Shown: piece after piece, positions 20,948 through 29,307 of the stretch | Numbering within the stretch: position 1 is the stretch's first letter | Layout: every line of letters begins with the position of its first letter | Origin: Paeniglutamicibacter cryotolerans | GTDB lineage: Bacteria > Actinomycetota > Actinomycetes > Actinomycetales > Micrococcaceae | Direction of reading: 5' to 3' | Assembly: GCF_014190875.1 (NCBI RefSeq) | Contig: NZ_JACHVS010000001.1 | Span: 2,728,001-2,792,000 of the forward strand | Length of the DNA stretch: 64,000 bases | Made by a program: the position numbers and the translations under genes | The notes under the pieces: model-generated | What the model was told of the DNA's origin: nothing | What the model saw: the letters and a program-made list of their open reading frames with translations, nothing else | The model's database searches: none

Positions 20948-22140
20948 GGCCCGGTGCTTGCTGTGCGGTTCCTCCACGGGCCAGCGTGCCGAGGCCCGAA
21001 CCGCAATAATCCTGCGTCGATGTGCCGGACCGAGGGGGCAACGCAAGAGCAATCCGGCGGCTTTTCGGGTGTGCGGCAGAGGGGGAAAGCCAGCGTCATG
21101 CATGCATCGGGGAACCTGCCCCTCGGCAGCGTGGCTTTCGCACCGGCCGCGGCAGCGGCTCCGCCCAGGGCCCTACGGGTGGCGCTCCGTGGTTCCGCAG
21201 CCCACCCCAAGGTGCTGGCAATCATCGGTCAGGACGGAGAAATGCCGGAGCACCGATCCTGAAAATCCGGTCATGAGCATTAATTTTCCGGCCTTGAAGG
21301 ACCCAGCGGCCTCGAACCGGAAGAAGGCCCTGGCCGCTGCCCAGGGCCTGGCGAAGGCGGAACGTGAAAACTTCGACTCCCACCCGAGGGGTATTTCCAT
21401 CGGGCCAGTCGTGATCCGGTGTCCGACGCATCTGGGGTGAACTGCCCGGCGTACCAGTGCCGGTGCGCAGCGGTCGCCATGCGCTGATCCGTTCGGCGTC
21501 TGTGGCCTTCTGCGGGCTACTGACGCCAGGAGATTCACCGCGGAGCTGAAGACCGGCAAGGAAGCGGGCAGCTGCACGTTCCTTGGTCAGGATGAATTGA
21601 CGACGAAGCCCGCCCTCCCGCAAGGGTGTGGTGCGGACCTGAATGGGTGCGTCCATGACGGGGCTGGTGCCGGGTGCCCGCCCGATAGCCCGGCTTGCTG
21701 CAGCCCCGGAACCAGATGGCAGCCCGCGTTGAGTTGCACCAGGAACGCCGCCACAGAACCAACGGACGGAAGCTGGCGCGCGGCAAGACCGGCAAAGACA
21801 ACGCGGGACTGGTATTCAAGAGGCCGGACAAGGAAAGCAAGGCCACGCTTTTCGATGAGGGGGCAACGGCGAAGCGTTTAGCGCGGTGGACATCGGCCGG
21901 CTGCGGTGATCCCTGAGGCCTGGCCGAACACCGGGAAGACCAAGCTCCGGGACGCCACGGTAAACCTGCGCTTCGGTCTGACCAGCTACTCGGGCCAGGC
22001 GGGCACGTGGCAACGGCCAGGGCGCTGAAAGTACTGAGGCAGTGTAAAGGCGGATCGCTGCCCGCGGCCTCCTGGATCTGCTGCTGATGCGCTTGCGGTA
22101 GCGCAGCGGAGACCCGGTGGCACCGGGACGGACCGAGCGG
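20948..22140. other. 1.2 kb without a recognisable gene (probably degraded)
   Basis: No open frame here has a convincing product on either strand. Frames are short and broken. The best candidates on the plus strand are a 55-codon frame from ATG 21273 to 21440 (MSINFPALKDP... then KKALAAAQGLAKAEREN) and pieces such as RRFTAELKTGKEAG near 21527-21570 and ELHQERRHRTNGRKLARGKT near 21730-21790, which change frame without joining into a known family. No transposase motif, terminal inverted repeat or RNA gene was seen. It looks like decayed coding sequence between two intact genes. Confidence 0.5.
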
Positions 22141-23430
22141 TTAGCGCTGGTCCTGCCGGGTAATGAAAACCTCGCGCAGCAGGAGCATGACAGCCGCTGC
22201 CATCGGAATGGCCATCAGCGCACCGGCAATCCCCAGCAGCGTTCCACCGGCAATCACCGAGATCACTGCCACTGCACCAGGTACGGCCACGGCCTTCTGC
22301 ATGACCCGTGGCGAAACGAAATAGGCCTCAAATTGCAGGTAGGCGAAGTAGCAGATCGCGTAAATGACAGCTGTCTGCCAACCCACCGTCAAGGCGATCA
22401 GCGAGACCAGGATGCCGGCTATGACCGCGCCGACCAGCGGCACGAAGGCCAGGAGCGCCACCACCAGTGACAGAAGCACCGAGAAGGGGACGCCGACGAT
22501 GGTCATCACGATGAATGCGTACGTCGCATTGAGCAGTGCCACGAAGGCCTGGCCCATCACGTAGTTGCCCACCGAGTTGGTGATCTCCTCGGCCAGGACC
22601 TGGACCCGATGCCGTGAAGAACGCGGTGCCAGCCGGTAGGCGAAGGACTTGATCGAGGGCATCGAAGCCAAGAAATAAATGGCCAATACCGTGATGGTCA
22701 GTGTGCCGAACATGCTCTGGGCGATGACCGAGCCCACTCCCAGTACACCGCCGAAGATCCCGCCTACGGCCCCGGAATCGGAGAAGAACTTGCCTATCTC
22801 CGTTTGCAGGCGCTGGCTAACGTGGAATTGCTTATCGATATTCATGAAGAACTCGGAGTGCAGGAACGAATCCACGAAGCCCGGGGCCTTGTCAATGAAC
22901 GAAGAAGTCTGCGAGGCGATCTGCGGGATGATCGTCGCGAAGAATCCGCCGAGTACTGCCAAAGCCAGCGCCATTGTAATCAGCACCCCGACCGCGCGTT
23001 TGGCCCCGCGGCGTTCGAAGAAGCGAACGATCGGGTCCAGGCCCAGCGCAATGAACAGGGCCACCGCTATCCATATCAACAATTGTCCGACGTTTGTCAG
23101 CAGGTAGTAGCCCAGTAGCGCCAATCCGACTCCGACGGCAAAGAGGAAGCCGAGCTGGACCGGGTGCATCGGTTGGCGGGCCATGGCTGCCACGGTCGTG
23201 GAGTCGGCATCGTCCGGTTCCGGGGGGAAGCCGAAGTTTGCCGGGGGACGGACCCGGGTGGTGAAGGCCGTGGGGAGACCGCCGGTGAGCCGTTGCCACA
23301 AACTACGGGTCCGAACCGGGGCAGAACCGGCTTGGTGATTCGAGTCCGGGCCGGTCTCGGGCGATTCCGAAGCCGGCTCGGAATCCGGGGCATCGTCGCC
23401 CGGCTTTGAACTTCCGCTGTTGGTACTCAC
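22141..23430 (-). CDS. AI-2E family (PerM-like) transporter
   Basis: This 429-residue membrane protein belongs to the AI-2 exporter/PerM superfamily. A hydrophilic Ser/Pro/Asp-rich N-terminal region of about 85 residues precedes the membrane part. Two helices (about 92-125, FLFAVGVGLALLGYYLL and QLLIWIAVALFIALGLDPIV), a helix near 140-160, a soluble domain, and a C-terminal bundle from about 250 carry the typical LLSLVVALLAFVPLVGAVIAG and VSPRVMQKAVAV motifs. Start is GTG at 23430-23428. Substrates in this family include autoinducer-2 and sodium/proton exchange; none can be assigned. It is divergent from the next gene. Confidence 0.88.
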   Translation of the reverse strand: MSTNSGSSKPGDDAPDSEPASESPETGPDSNHQAGSAPVRTRSLWQRLTGGLPTAFTTRVRPPANFGFPPEPDDADSTTVAAMARQPMHPVQLGFLFAVGVGLALLGYYLLTNVGQLLIWIAVALFIALGLDPIVRFFERRGAKRAVGVLITMALALAVLGGFFATIIPQIASQTSSFIDKAPGFVDSFLHSEFFMNIDKQFHVSQRLQTEIGKFFSDSGAVGGIFGGVLGVGSVIAQSMFGTLTITVLAIYFLASMPSIKSFAYRLAPRSSRHRVQVLAEEITNSVGNYVMGQAFVALLNATYAFIVMTIVGVPFSVLLSLVVALLAFVPLVGAVIAGILVSLIALTVGWQTAVIYAICYFAYLQFEAYFVSPRVMQKAVAVPGAVAVISVIAGGTLLGIAGALMAIPMAAAVMLLLREVFITRQDQR

Positions 23431-23640
23431 TGTTCGAGCCTATTGCTTGGAGCCACGATCCCATAGCTGCCGCGCGGGGACACAGCGGTTTGGTGTGGCG
23501 ATTGACTCCGGGTGTCGATGACCACATTCGGGAACGTCCTCCCGGGGCCCTTCGTTACTATGGAAGCATGACCTGCCGCCGTTTTTCGCGCGGCGGACAT
23601 GCTCCAGGCCGTTTCACGACCCCCTCCGTTAGGTGTTTTT

Positions 23641-25317
23641 GTGCGTAAGTTCTTCTCCGCGATTGCAGTCGTCGTGGGCCTCGTCGCCCTACTGCTGGGC
23701 GTCGGGCAGCGAACCATCTGGGCGCCGCCCGAGACGTTGACCGCCTCGATTGCGCAGGCTCCGAAAGGATCCCCGCTCACGGTGATCGAGTCCGGCGTCG
23801 TATCGGCCAGTGATACGCCGGTACAGCTGACGATCGAGTCCAAGGGCACCTTCAGCGCCTCGCTGGGCCGGGCCGAGGACGTCAACGCCTGGGTGGACGG
23901 GTCCGCCCACACCACCATCCGTGGCGTGGATAAGTCAAACCTGGTGCTCGACGCCGAATCGACGCCCGGCAAGGCCACCAGCCCCAATCCCGCCGGTGCC
24001 GACCTCTTCTACGGCTCGGAGACGGCCAAAGACACCATGACCTACCGCTGGAGCGCCCCGGACGACGGGAACTGGTCCCTGCTTCTTGCTGCCAACGGGA
24101 AAGCCGATGCGCCGACCAACGTCACCGTCTCCTGGGCCGGAAACACGGACACCCCCTTCTCGATGCCGCTGATCGTCGTTGGCTCCCTGCTGGTCCTACT
24201 TGGCCTCGCCGGGCTGCTGACCCGCGGCCGCGGCAAGGGCACCGCCAGCCGGGCGATGCTCGATTCCCCGCGCCGCGAATCCCGCGGCCAGACGGAAGGC
24301 AGCGGAAACGGCACGGCCAAACGCCTTGCCGCCGGCGCCACGGCCCTGTCGCTCTTGGTGCTGCCCGCGTCTCCGGCCTTGGCTGTTGGCGCCGCTGTAT
24401 CGGTCGTCGACGGCGGTACCGCCACCTCGTACCCGGTGCTGATGCCCGAACAGCTCAAGCGCATCCTTGATTCGGTGTCGACCACGGTGAGCGAGTCCGA
24501 CAAGAAGCGCGACGCCAAGACACTGGGCTACCGTGCCGCCGGTGGGGCGCTGCGCCTGCGCAAAGCGAACTACAAGCTGCTTTCTGACGGGGTGAAGGTC
24601 CGCGTGGCCACGCCGTTCTCCGTTGATGTGATCCGTTCGGCCGCTGTCACCACCAGCACCGATTTCCCGCGCAACATCATGATCGTCACCGCCAAGGACA
24701 ACAACCCGGAGACCATCCCCTCGGTCCTGGCGCTGACTCAGAAGACCCCGTGGGACAACTACAAGCTGGTCTCTGCCCCGGCCATGCTGGCCGGAGCCAC
24801 ATTCCCGGGCATCGGTGTCGGTGATTCCGCCGTGCAGAGCCTGAAACCGGGGGACAAGACGCTGAAAACCAGCCCCGAGGTCGCCCTGACCCAGCTGGCC
24901 AACGTGCTGGATAACGACAAGGCCAAGGAAAAGGCCGACTTTGCCGATAACCCTTACATCAAGATCAACGCCACCGAACAGGCTGCACTGGCCAAGGCAA
25001 ATGCGAAAAACGCCGTGGTGAAGTTCGATCGCACAGTGATTCCGGCCGACACCATGGTGCTCTCGGCGCCCGACGGCGGCGCGGTGGTCATGGGCCAGCT
25101 GACCAGCACCACCACCGTCACCCCGAAGGAGCTCGGAGGCAAGGTGGTCCTCGACTCGATCACCTCCAAGATCACCGGGGTCAAGGAGACCGACAAGGGC
25201 ATCGTGGTCTCCTACGGCGAGTCGATGCTGCTATACGTCCCGGCAGCCGGTAGCGCGGACAAGATCCGGCTGGTGGCCGTGGAATCGATCACGCTGGGTG
25301 CCCAGCTCAAGAAGTAG
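23641..25317 (+). CDS. Unassigned membrane protein with two exported domains
   Basis: I do not recognise this 558-residue protein with certainty. It has an N-terminal signal-anchor (about residues 4-22), a first beta-rich domain (about 25-170), a helix LIVVGSLLVLLGLAGLL (about 177-193), a basic linker with GRGKGTASR and RRESRGQ, another hydrophobic signal-like segment (about 228-250, ALSLLVLPASPALAV), and a second domain of about 300 residues. Topology suggests both domains are extracellular with a short cytoplasmic loop between. Such proteins occur in Arthrobacter; the second half may correspond to DUF8094. GTG 23641 is taken as start because the basic-hydrophobic anchor follows at once. A strong terminator follows. 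Confidence 0.65.
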   Translation: MRKFFSAIAVVVGLVALLLGVGQRTIWAPPETLTASIAQAPKGSPLTVIESGVVSASDTPVQLTIESKGTFSASLGRAEDVNAWVDGSAHTTIRGVDKSNLVLDAESTPGKATSPNPAGADLFYGSETAKDTMTYRWSAPDDGNWSLLLAANGKADAPTNVTVSWAGNTDTPFSMPLIVVGSLLVLLGLAGLLTRGRGKGTASRAMLDSPRRESRGQTEGSGNGTAKRLAAGATALSLLVLPASPALAVGAAVSVVDGGTATSYPVLMPEQLKRILDSVSTTVSESDKKRDAKTLGYRAAGGALRLRKANYKLLSDGVKVRVATPFSVDVIRSAAVTTSTDFPRNIMIVTAKDNNPETIPSVLALTQKTPWDNYKLVSAPAMLAGATFPGIGVGDSAVQSLKPGDKTLKTSPEVALTQLANVLDNDKAKEKADFADNPYIKINATEQAALAKANAKNAVVKFDRTVIPADTMVLSAPDGGAVVMGQLTSTTTVTPKELGGKVVLDSITSKITGVKETDKGIVVSYGESMLLYVPAAGSADKIRLVAVESITLGAQLKK

Positions 25318-25336
25318 GGCCCTGAAGGGCCCCTCG

Positions 25337-25385
25337 GCGTCCGCCCCCGCAGCCACCACGGCGTGCGGTGGCGGACGCTTTTTCG
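25337..25385 (+). terminator. Intrinsic terminator
   Basis: GCGTCCGCCCCCGC (25337-25350) pairs with GCGGTGGCGGACGC (25365-25378) with one mismatch, followed by seven T residues (25379-25385). This is the most classical intrinsic terminator in the window and ends the transcript of the unassigned membrane protein gene. Confidence 0.9.
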
Positions 25386-25418
25386 TGCAGCCGGGGTCAT
25401 ACGGCATAAAGTAGAGTC

Positions 25419-26342
25419 ATGACGAGCCTGCCTGAACCCACCGCCCCTTCGTCCCGCGGGGCGATTGACCTGACTTCACTGCAGCACCATGCACCGGAAC
25501 CCGTCGACGACTACCCGACCGGACCGGCCTGGGTGCGCACGGCAAATACGCAGAACTTCCCCGAGATCGTTGCCCTTTCCCAACAGGTGCCCGTCGTGGT
25601 GTCCCTGGGCGGCCCGCGTTCCGACGTGTCGCTGCAGCTGGATGGCCTGCTGGCCCGGGCCGTGAACGCCCGCGGCGGCAAGTTCGTGCTGGCCACGGTC
25701 GACGCGGAGGCGGAAGCCGCCATTGCGCAGGCCTTCCGGGTCACCCAGGTCCCGGCCGTCGTCGCGCTGATCAACGGACAGCCGGTACCGATGTTCCAGG
25801 GCATGGTCGAGCCGGAGCACATCGACTCGCTGCTCGACGAACTCCAGGGCTTGGCCCTGCAGAACGGTGTGGTCGGAGAAGCCCAGCCGATTCCGGCACC
25901 GGGCACCCCGGCGGACCTGCCGGCACCGCTGCCGCCGCTGCACCAGGCAGCCCTCGACGCCCTCGCGGCGGGGGACTTGGACGGAGCCGAGGCCGCCTAC
26001 CGCAAGGCGCTTGCCGAAAAGCCGAACGACGACGATGCGGCTGTGGGACTGGCCCGGGTGCAGCTCCAGCAGCGCACCGCCGGCGCCGACCTGAACGTGG
26101 CCCGCGCCGCGGCGGCCGCCGATCCGGATGACCTCCAGGCCCAGTTGGCCGTTGCCGACTTGGACATGCTCGGCGGCCACGTGGAGGATGCCTTCGCCCG
26201 GCTGGTCTCGTTCATCGGGCGCAGCGCCGGCGAGGAGAAGGAAGCTGCGCGGGGCCGCCTCATCGAGCTCTATTCCGTCACCGGGACCACCGACGAACGC
26301 GTCGTCGCCTCCCGGCAGAAGCTGGCCCGCGTCCTGTTCTAG
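25419..26342 (+). CDS. Thioredoxin-like protein with TPR tail (CnoX/YbbN type)
   Basis: This 307-residue protein joins a thioredoxin fold (about residues 45-150) to a tetratricopeptide-like helical tail (about 170-300, DALAAGDLDGAEAAYRKAL being the clearest repeat). The redox motif is missing: where CxxC belongs, the sequence reads GGPRSDV, while the cis-proline region TQVPAVVALING is kept. The same loss occurs in actinobacterial relatives of E. coli CnoX, a chaperedoxin that holds unfolded proteins. A holdase or scaffold role is inferred; disulfide chemistry is unlikely. It sits alone between two hairpins. Confidence 0.85.
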   Translation: MTSLPEPTAPSSRGAIDLTSLQHHAPEPVDDYPTGPAWVRTANTQNFPEIVALSQQVPVVVSLGGPRSDVSLQLDGLLARAVNARGGKFVLATVDAEAEAAIAQAFRVTQVPAVVALINGQPVPMFQGMVEPEHIDSLLDELQGLALQNGVVGEAQPIPAPGTPADLPAPLPPLHQAALDALAAGDLDGAEAAYRKALAEKPNDDDAAVGLARVQLQQRTAGADLNVARAAAAADPDDLQAQLAVADLDMLGGHVEDAFARLVSFIGRSAGEEKEAARGRLIELYSVTGTTDERVVASRQKLARVLF

Positions 26343-26378
26343 GCCCGAGTTCTAGACCCGAGCCGGCCGGGCCGCGGC

Positions 26379-26409
26379 GCCCCGGTTGTCCGTTGCGGAC
26401 GGCCGGGGC
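26379..26409 (+). terminator. Hairpin after the thioredoxin-TPR gene
   Basis: GCCCCGG (26379-26385) pairs with CCGGGGC (26403-26409) and GTCCG (26388-26392) with CGGAC (26396-26400), a near-continuous GC-rich stem with a TTG loop. No T run follows. It begins 37 bases after the stop codon and likely terminates or stabilises that transcript. Confidence 0.6.
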
Positions 26410-26495
26410 CCCGTGCCGTCTCAGCTAAAGGTCGATCCCCGGATTACTCCCGAAGGATGATCCGCTGCGGCACCGGCCGATGCTACGTTCATTGC

Positions 26496-27278
26496 ATGAG
26501 TAGTGAACACGTCACATCCCCGCCTGCGCCGGCGCTGTCCATCAGGGGCCTGGGCAAGCGCTTCGGCGACAAGATCGCGGTCAACGGGATCAGCCTCGAT
26601 GTCCCCTCCGGTTCGTTCTTCGGGCTCGTAGGACCCAATGGCGCCGGCAAGACCACCACGCTGTCCATGGCCACGGGGCTGTTGCGCCCCGACGCGGGTA
26701 CGGTGGCCATCCACGGGGTGGACGTGTGGAGCGAACCGCTGAAGGCCAAGTCCTCCCTGGGCGTGCTCGCAGACGGGGTGCGCCTGTTCGACCGGCTCTC
26801 GGGGCGCCAGCTGGTGACCTACTCCGGGCTGCTGCGCGGCATGGACCGCGAGACTGTTGCGACGCGTACCGAGGACCTGCTGCGCGTGCTTGACCTGCAG
26901 GAGGCGGCGGACAAGCTCGTCGTGGACTACTCGGCGGGCATGACGAAGAAGATCGCCTTGGCCACCGCGCTGATCCATTCCCCCCGCGTGCTGGTGCTCG
27001 ATGAGCCGTTCGAGGCGGTCGATCCGGTCTCCGCGGCAAACATCCGCGACATCCTCAGCGACTACGTCGGGCACGGCGGCACGGTCATCGTCTCCTCGCA
27101 CGTGATGGACCTGGTCCAGCGCATGTGCACCCACGTGGCGGTCATTGCCGGCGGCAACCTGCTTGCCGCAGGGACGGTGGACGAGGTGCGCGCCGGCGAA
27201 TCACTCGAAGACCGCTTCGTCTCGCTCGTGGGCGGGCGCGGAACGAACGAGGGGCTCTCGTGGTTGCACACCTCCTAG
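26496..27278 (+). CDS. ABC transporter ATP-binding protein
   Basis: This 260-residue ATPase drives the permease encoded next. Walker A is GPNGAGKTTT (about residues 44-53), the signature is a variant YSAGMTKK (about 145) in place of LSGGQ, and Walker B is VLVLDEPFEAVDP (about 163-175), with a switch histidine in VSSHVMD. ATG 26496 gives MSSEHVTSPP; an in-frame ATG at 26457 is less likely. The coding end overlaps the permease start by 19 bases, so the pair is tightly coupled. It is a DrrA/CcmA-type exporter ATPase; the substrate is unknown. Confidence 0.9.
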   Translation: MSSEHVTSPPAPALSIRGLGKRFGDKIAVNGISLDVPSGSFFGLVGPNGAGKTTTLSMATGLLRPDAGTVAIHGVDVWSEPLKAKSSLGVLADGVRLFDRLSGRQLVTYSGLLRGMDRETVATRTEDLLRVLDLQEAADKLVVDYSAGMTKKIALATALIHSPRVLVLDEPFEAVDPVSAANIRDILSDYVGHGGTVIVSSHVMDLVQRMCTHVAVIAGGNLLAAGTVDEVRAGESLEDRFVSLVGGRGTNEGLSWLHTS

Positions 27279-28831
27279 CCCTGAAATGGCGCCTGCTGCG
27301 TAACGGCTTCAAACGCAGCCCCTGGCAACTGGTCGGATTCATCATCGGCGGTCTGTACGCGCTGGGCGTCGTGGTGCTGCTCGTTGCCGGACTGTTCTTC
27401 CTGGGTAACGAGGGGCCGGCCTTCACCTCGATGGTGCTGACACTTGCCGTGTCGGCGATGCTGCTGGGCTGGACGCTGGTCCCGGTGCTGGCCTTCGGCG
27501 TTGATTCAACGCTCGATCCTTCGCGCTTCGTGACGTTCACGCTCGACCGCAGGCAGCTGGTCATCGGCCTGCTGCTCGGCGGGTTCATTGGCATACCCGG
27601 CCTGCTCACGCTGCTGCTGTTCAGCGCGCAGGCGCTGGCCTGGCGCAGTTCGCCCGCAGCAGCAGCAGCGGCGCTGACCTGCGGCGTGCTCGCGGCAGTG
27701 CTGTGCTTGGCAGCGGCCAGGCTGAGCACCACCGCCGCCACGGCGCTGACCTCCAACCGGCGCTTCCGCGATATCGCCGGCGTGCTGCTGATCATCCCGC
27801 TGTTCCTGCTGGGCCCGATCCTGACCGGACTCGGCAACGGCTTCGAGCAGGCGCTGGGCTGGCTGCCCAAGCTTGCGGCCGTGCTGGGCTGGACGCCGCT
27901 GGGCTCCTTCGCCGCGGTGCCGGCCGACATCGCCGCAGGTGCCTGGGGCATCGGCGCCCTGCGCTTCGTGCTTTCACTGGGCTACCTCGCCGCGGTGGTC
28001 TGGCTCTGGCAGCTGCTGCTGTTCAGGGCGCTGGAGAATCCGCCGGCGGTGGCATCCGGCGGCAAGGGCGCCAAGGGCCTGGGTGCCTTCGCCCGCTTCC
28101 CGGCCGCACCGTGGGGCGCCGTGGCTGCCCGCGCCCTGATCTACTGGCTCAAGGACCCGCGCTATGCGGCGAGCATCGTGATAGTTCCGCTGCTGCCGGT
28201 GATGTTCTGGTTCATCGGCAGCCAGACCGAGAGCTACGGTCTGCTGATGTACGTCGGCCCGATCATCGCCGTGCTGATGGCCTTCAGCATTTCGGCCGAC
28301 GTTTCCTACGATTCAACGGCCTTCGCGCTGCACGTGACATCCGGGGTGCGCGGGATGGCGGACCGCGCCGGTCGCGTGGTGGCCTGTGCGCTGCTCGCCG
28401 TTCCCGTGGTGCTGCTGGCCACCGTGCTGCCCCCGGTGCTCTCCGGTCGGCCCGATCTGCTTCCCGGGCTGCTCGGGCTCTCGCTCGGGGCCCTGTGCAC
28501 CGGGTTCGGCGTTTCGTCAGTGGCATCGGCGCGCTTCACCTATGCCGTGCCGATGCCGGGGGAGAGCCCGTTCAAGACGCCTCCTGGCGCCGGAGCGCGC
28601 ATGGCGCTGGTGCAGTTCGCCACCTTCGGCATCATGGGCCTGCTGATGCTTCCGGAAATCGGCTTGATGGTGGCATTCCTGATCACCGGCAACGCGTTGT
28701 TCGGTTGGCTGGTGCTGGCCACCGGTGGGGTGCTGGGAGCGGTGCTGATGGTCCTCGGCATCCGCCTGGGTGGGCGCTGGCTCGACTCGCGGATGCCGGA
28801 GCTGATGCAGGCCACGATGGTCAACCGCTGA
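27260..28831 (+). CDS. ABC-2 type transporter permease
   Basis: This 523-residue protein is highly hydrophobic, with about 11-12 predicted membrane helices, the first pair at about 22-48 (LVGFIIGGLYALGVVVLLVAG) shown here in part as LVGFIIGGLYALGVVVLL. It is the membrane partner of the ATPase that overlaps its start. The GTG at 27260 (VVAHLLALKWRLLRNG) is chosen because the frame upstream lies inside the ATPase gene. Homologues are common in Arthrobacter, mostly uncharacterised exporters. No substrate-linked gene is adjacent. Confidence 0.82.
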   Translation: MVAHLLALKWRLLRNGFKRSPWQLVGFIIGGLYALGVVVLLVAGLFFLGNEGPAFTSMVLTLAVSAMLLGWTLVPVLAFGVDSTLDPSRFVTFTLDRRQLVIGLLLGGFIGIPGLLTLLLFSAQALAWRSSPAAAAAALTCGVLAAVLCLAAARLSTTAATALTSNRRFRDIAGVLLIIPLFLLGPILTGLGNGFEQALGWLPKLAAVLGWTPLGSFAAVPADIAAGAWGIGALRFVLSLGYLAAVVWLWQLLLFRALENPPAVASGGKGAKGLGAFARFPAAPWGAVAARALIYWLKDPRYAASIVIVPLLPVMFWFIGSQTESYGLLMYVGPIIAVLMAFSISADVSYDSTAFALHVTSGVRGMADRAGRVVACALLAVPVVLLATVLPPVLSGRPDLLPGLLGLSLGALCTGFGVSSVASARFTYAVPMPGESPFKTPPGAGARMALVQFATFGIMGLLMLPEIGLMVAFLITGNALFGWLVLATGGVLGAVLMVLGIRLGGRWLDSRMPELMQATMVNR

Positions 28832-28924
28832 GCTGCCCGGTAGCACGGCGTGTCGGGACCGGCGGGACCCGGCGCGCCGCCTACGTCACTGCGCGCTCGT
28901 GTGCGGCTTGTTAGACTGGGTGCC

Positions 28925-29221
28925 ATGAGCCTGCCCCCAGATCCTTTCCACCATGACCCCTCGACGCCCGGTGGCGGTACAGCCACCATCGAGCGCACTG
29001 AGCTCGCCCAGGAACTCGAGGCCGGCGACAGGGAGCGCTTTGCCCACTACGTGCGCAAGGAAAAGATCATGGAATCGGCGCTCAGCGGAGACCCGGTCAT
29101 CGCCCTGTGCGGCAAGGTCTGGGTTCCGGGCCGGGACCCGAACAAATTCCCGGTGTGCCCGGACTGCAAGTCCATCTACGAGGGACTCACCGGCGGCGGC
29201 GACAAGTCGGATAAGAAGTAA
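28925..29221 (+). CDS. DUF3039 family protein
   Basis: This 98-residue soluble protein matches the actinobacterial DUF3039 family. It has a central charged helix (LAQELEAGDRERFAHYVRK, about 30-48) and a C-terminal zinc-finger-like part with ALCGKVWVPGRDPNKFPVC and CPDCKSIYEGL; the three or four cysteines could bind a metal. The gene is consistently followed by a DEAD/DEAH helicase in actinobacteria, as here with 86 bases between, which suggests a shared role. Function unknown. Confidence 0.82.
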   Translation: MSLPPDPFHHDPSTPGGGTATIERTELAQELEAGDRERFAHYVRKEKIMESALSGDPVIALCGKVWVPGRDPNKFPVCPDCKSIYEGLTGGGDKSDKK

Positions 29222-29307
29222 CCGCCGTTTTCACTTCCTGCAGTTCCACCTGCCTTTGGCGTGCCCTCGCGGCGCGTGCCACCGCTAGCCCTTAAGGAGG
29301 CATGCCC

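Noticed and set aside
20948..22140. Insertion sequence or phage remnant
   Set aside because: No transposase or integrase motif, no terminal inverted repeats and no target duplication were seen.
23568..23648. Short frame MTCRRFSRGG... overlapping the start of the unassigned membrane protein gene
   Set aside because: It has a poorly spaced ribosome site (GGAAGC directly before ATG) and overlaps the real start; no conservation evidence, though a leader peptide cannot be excluded.
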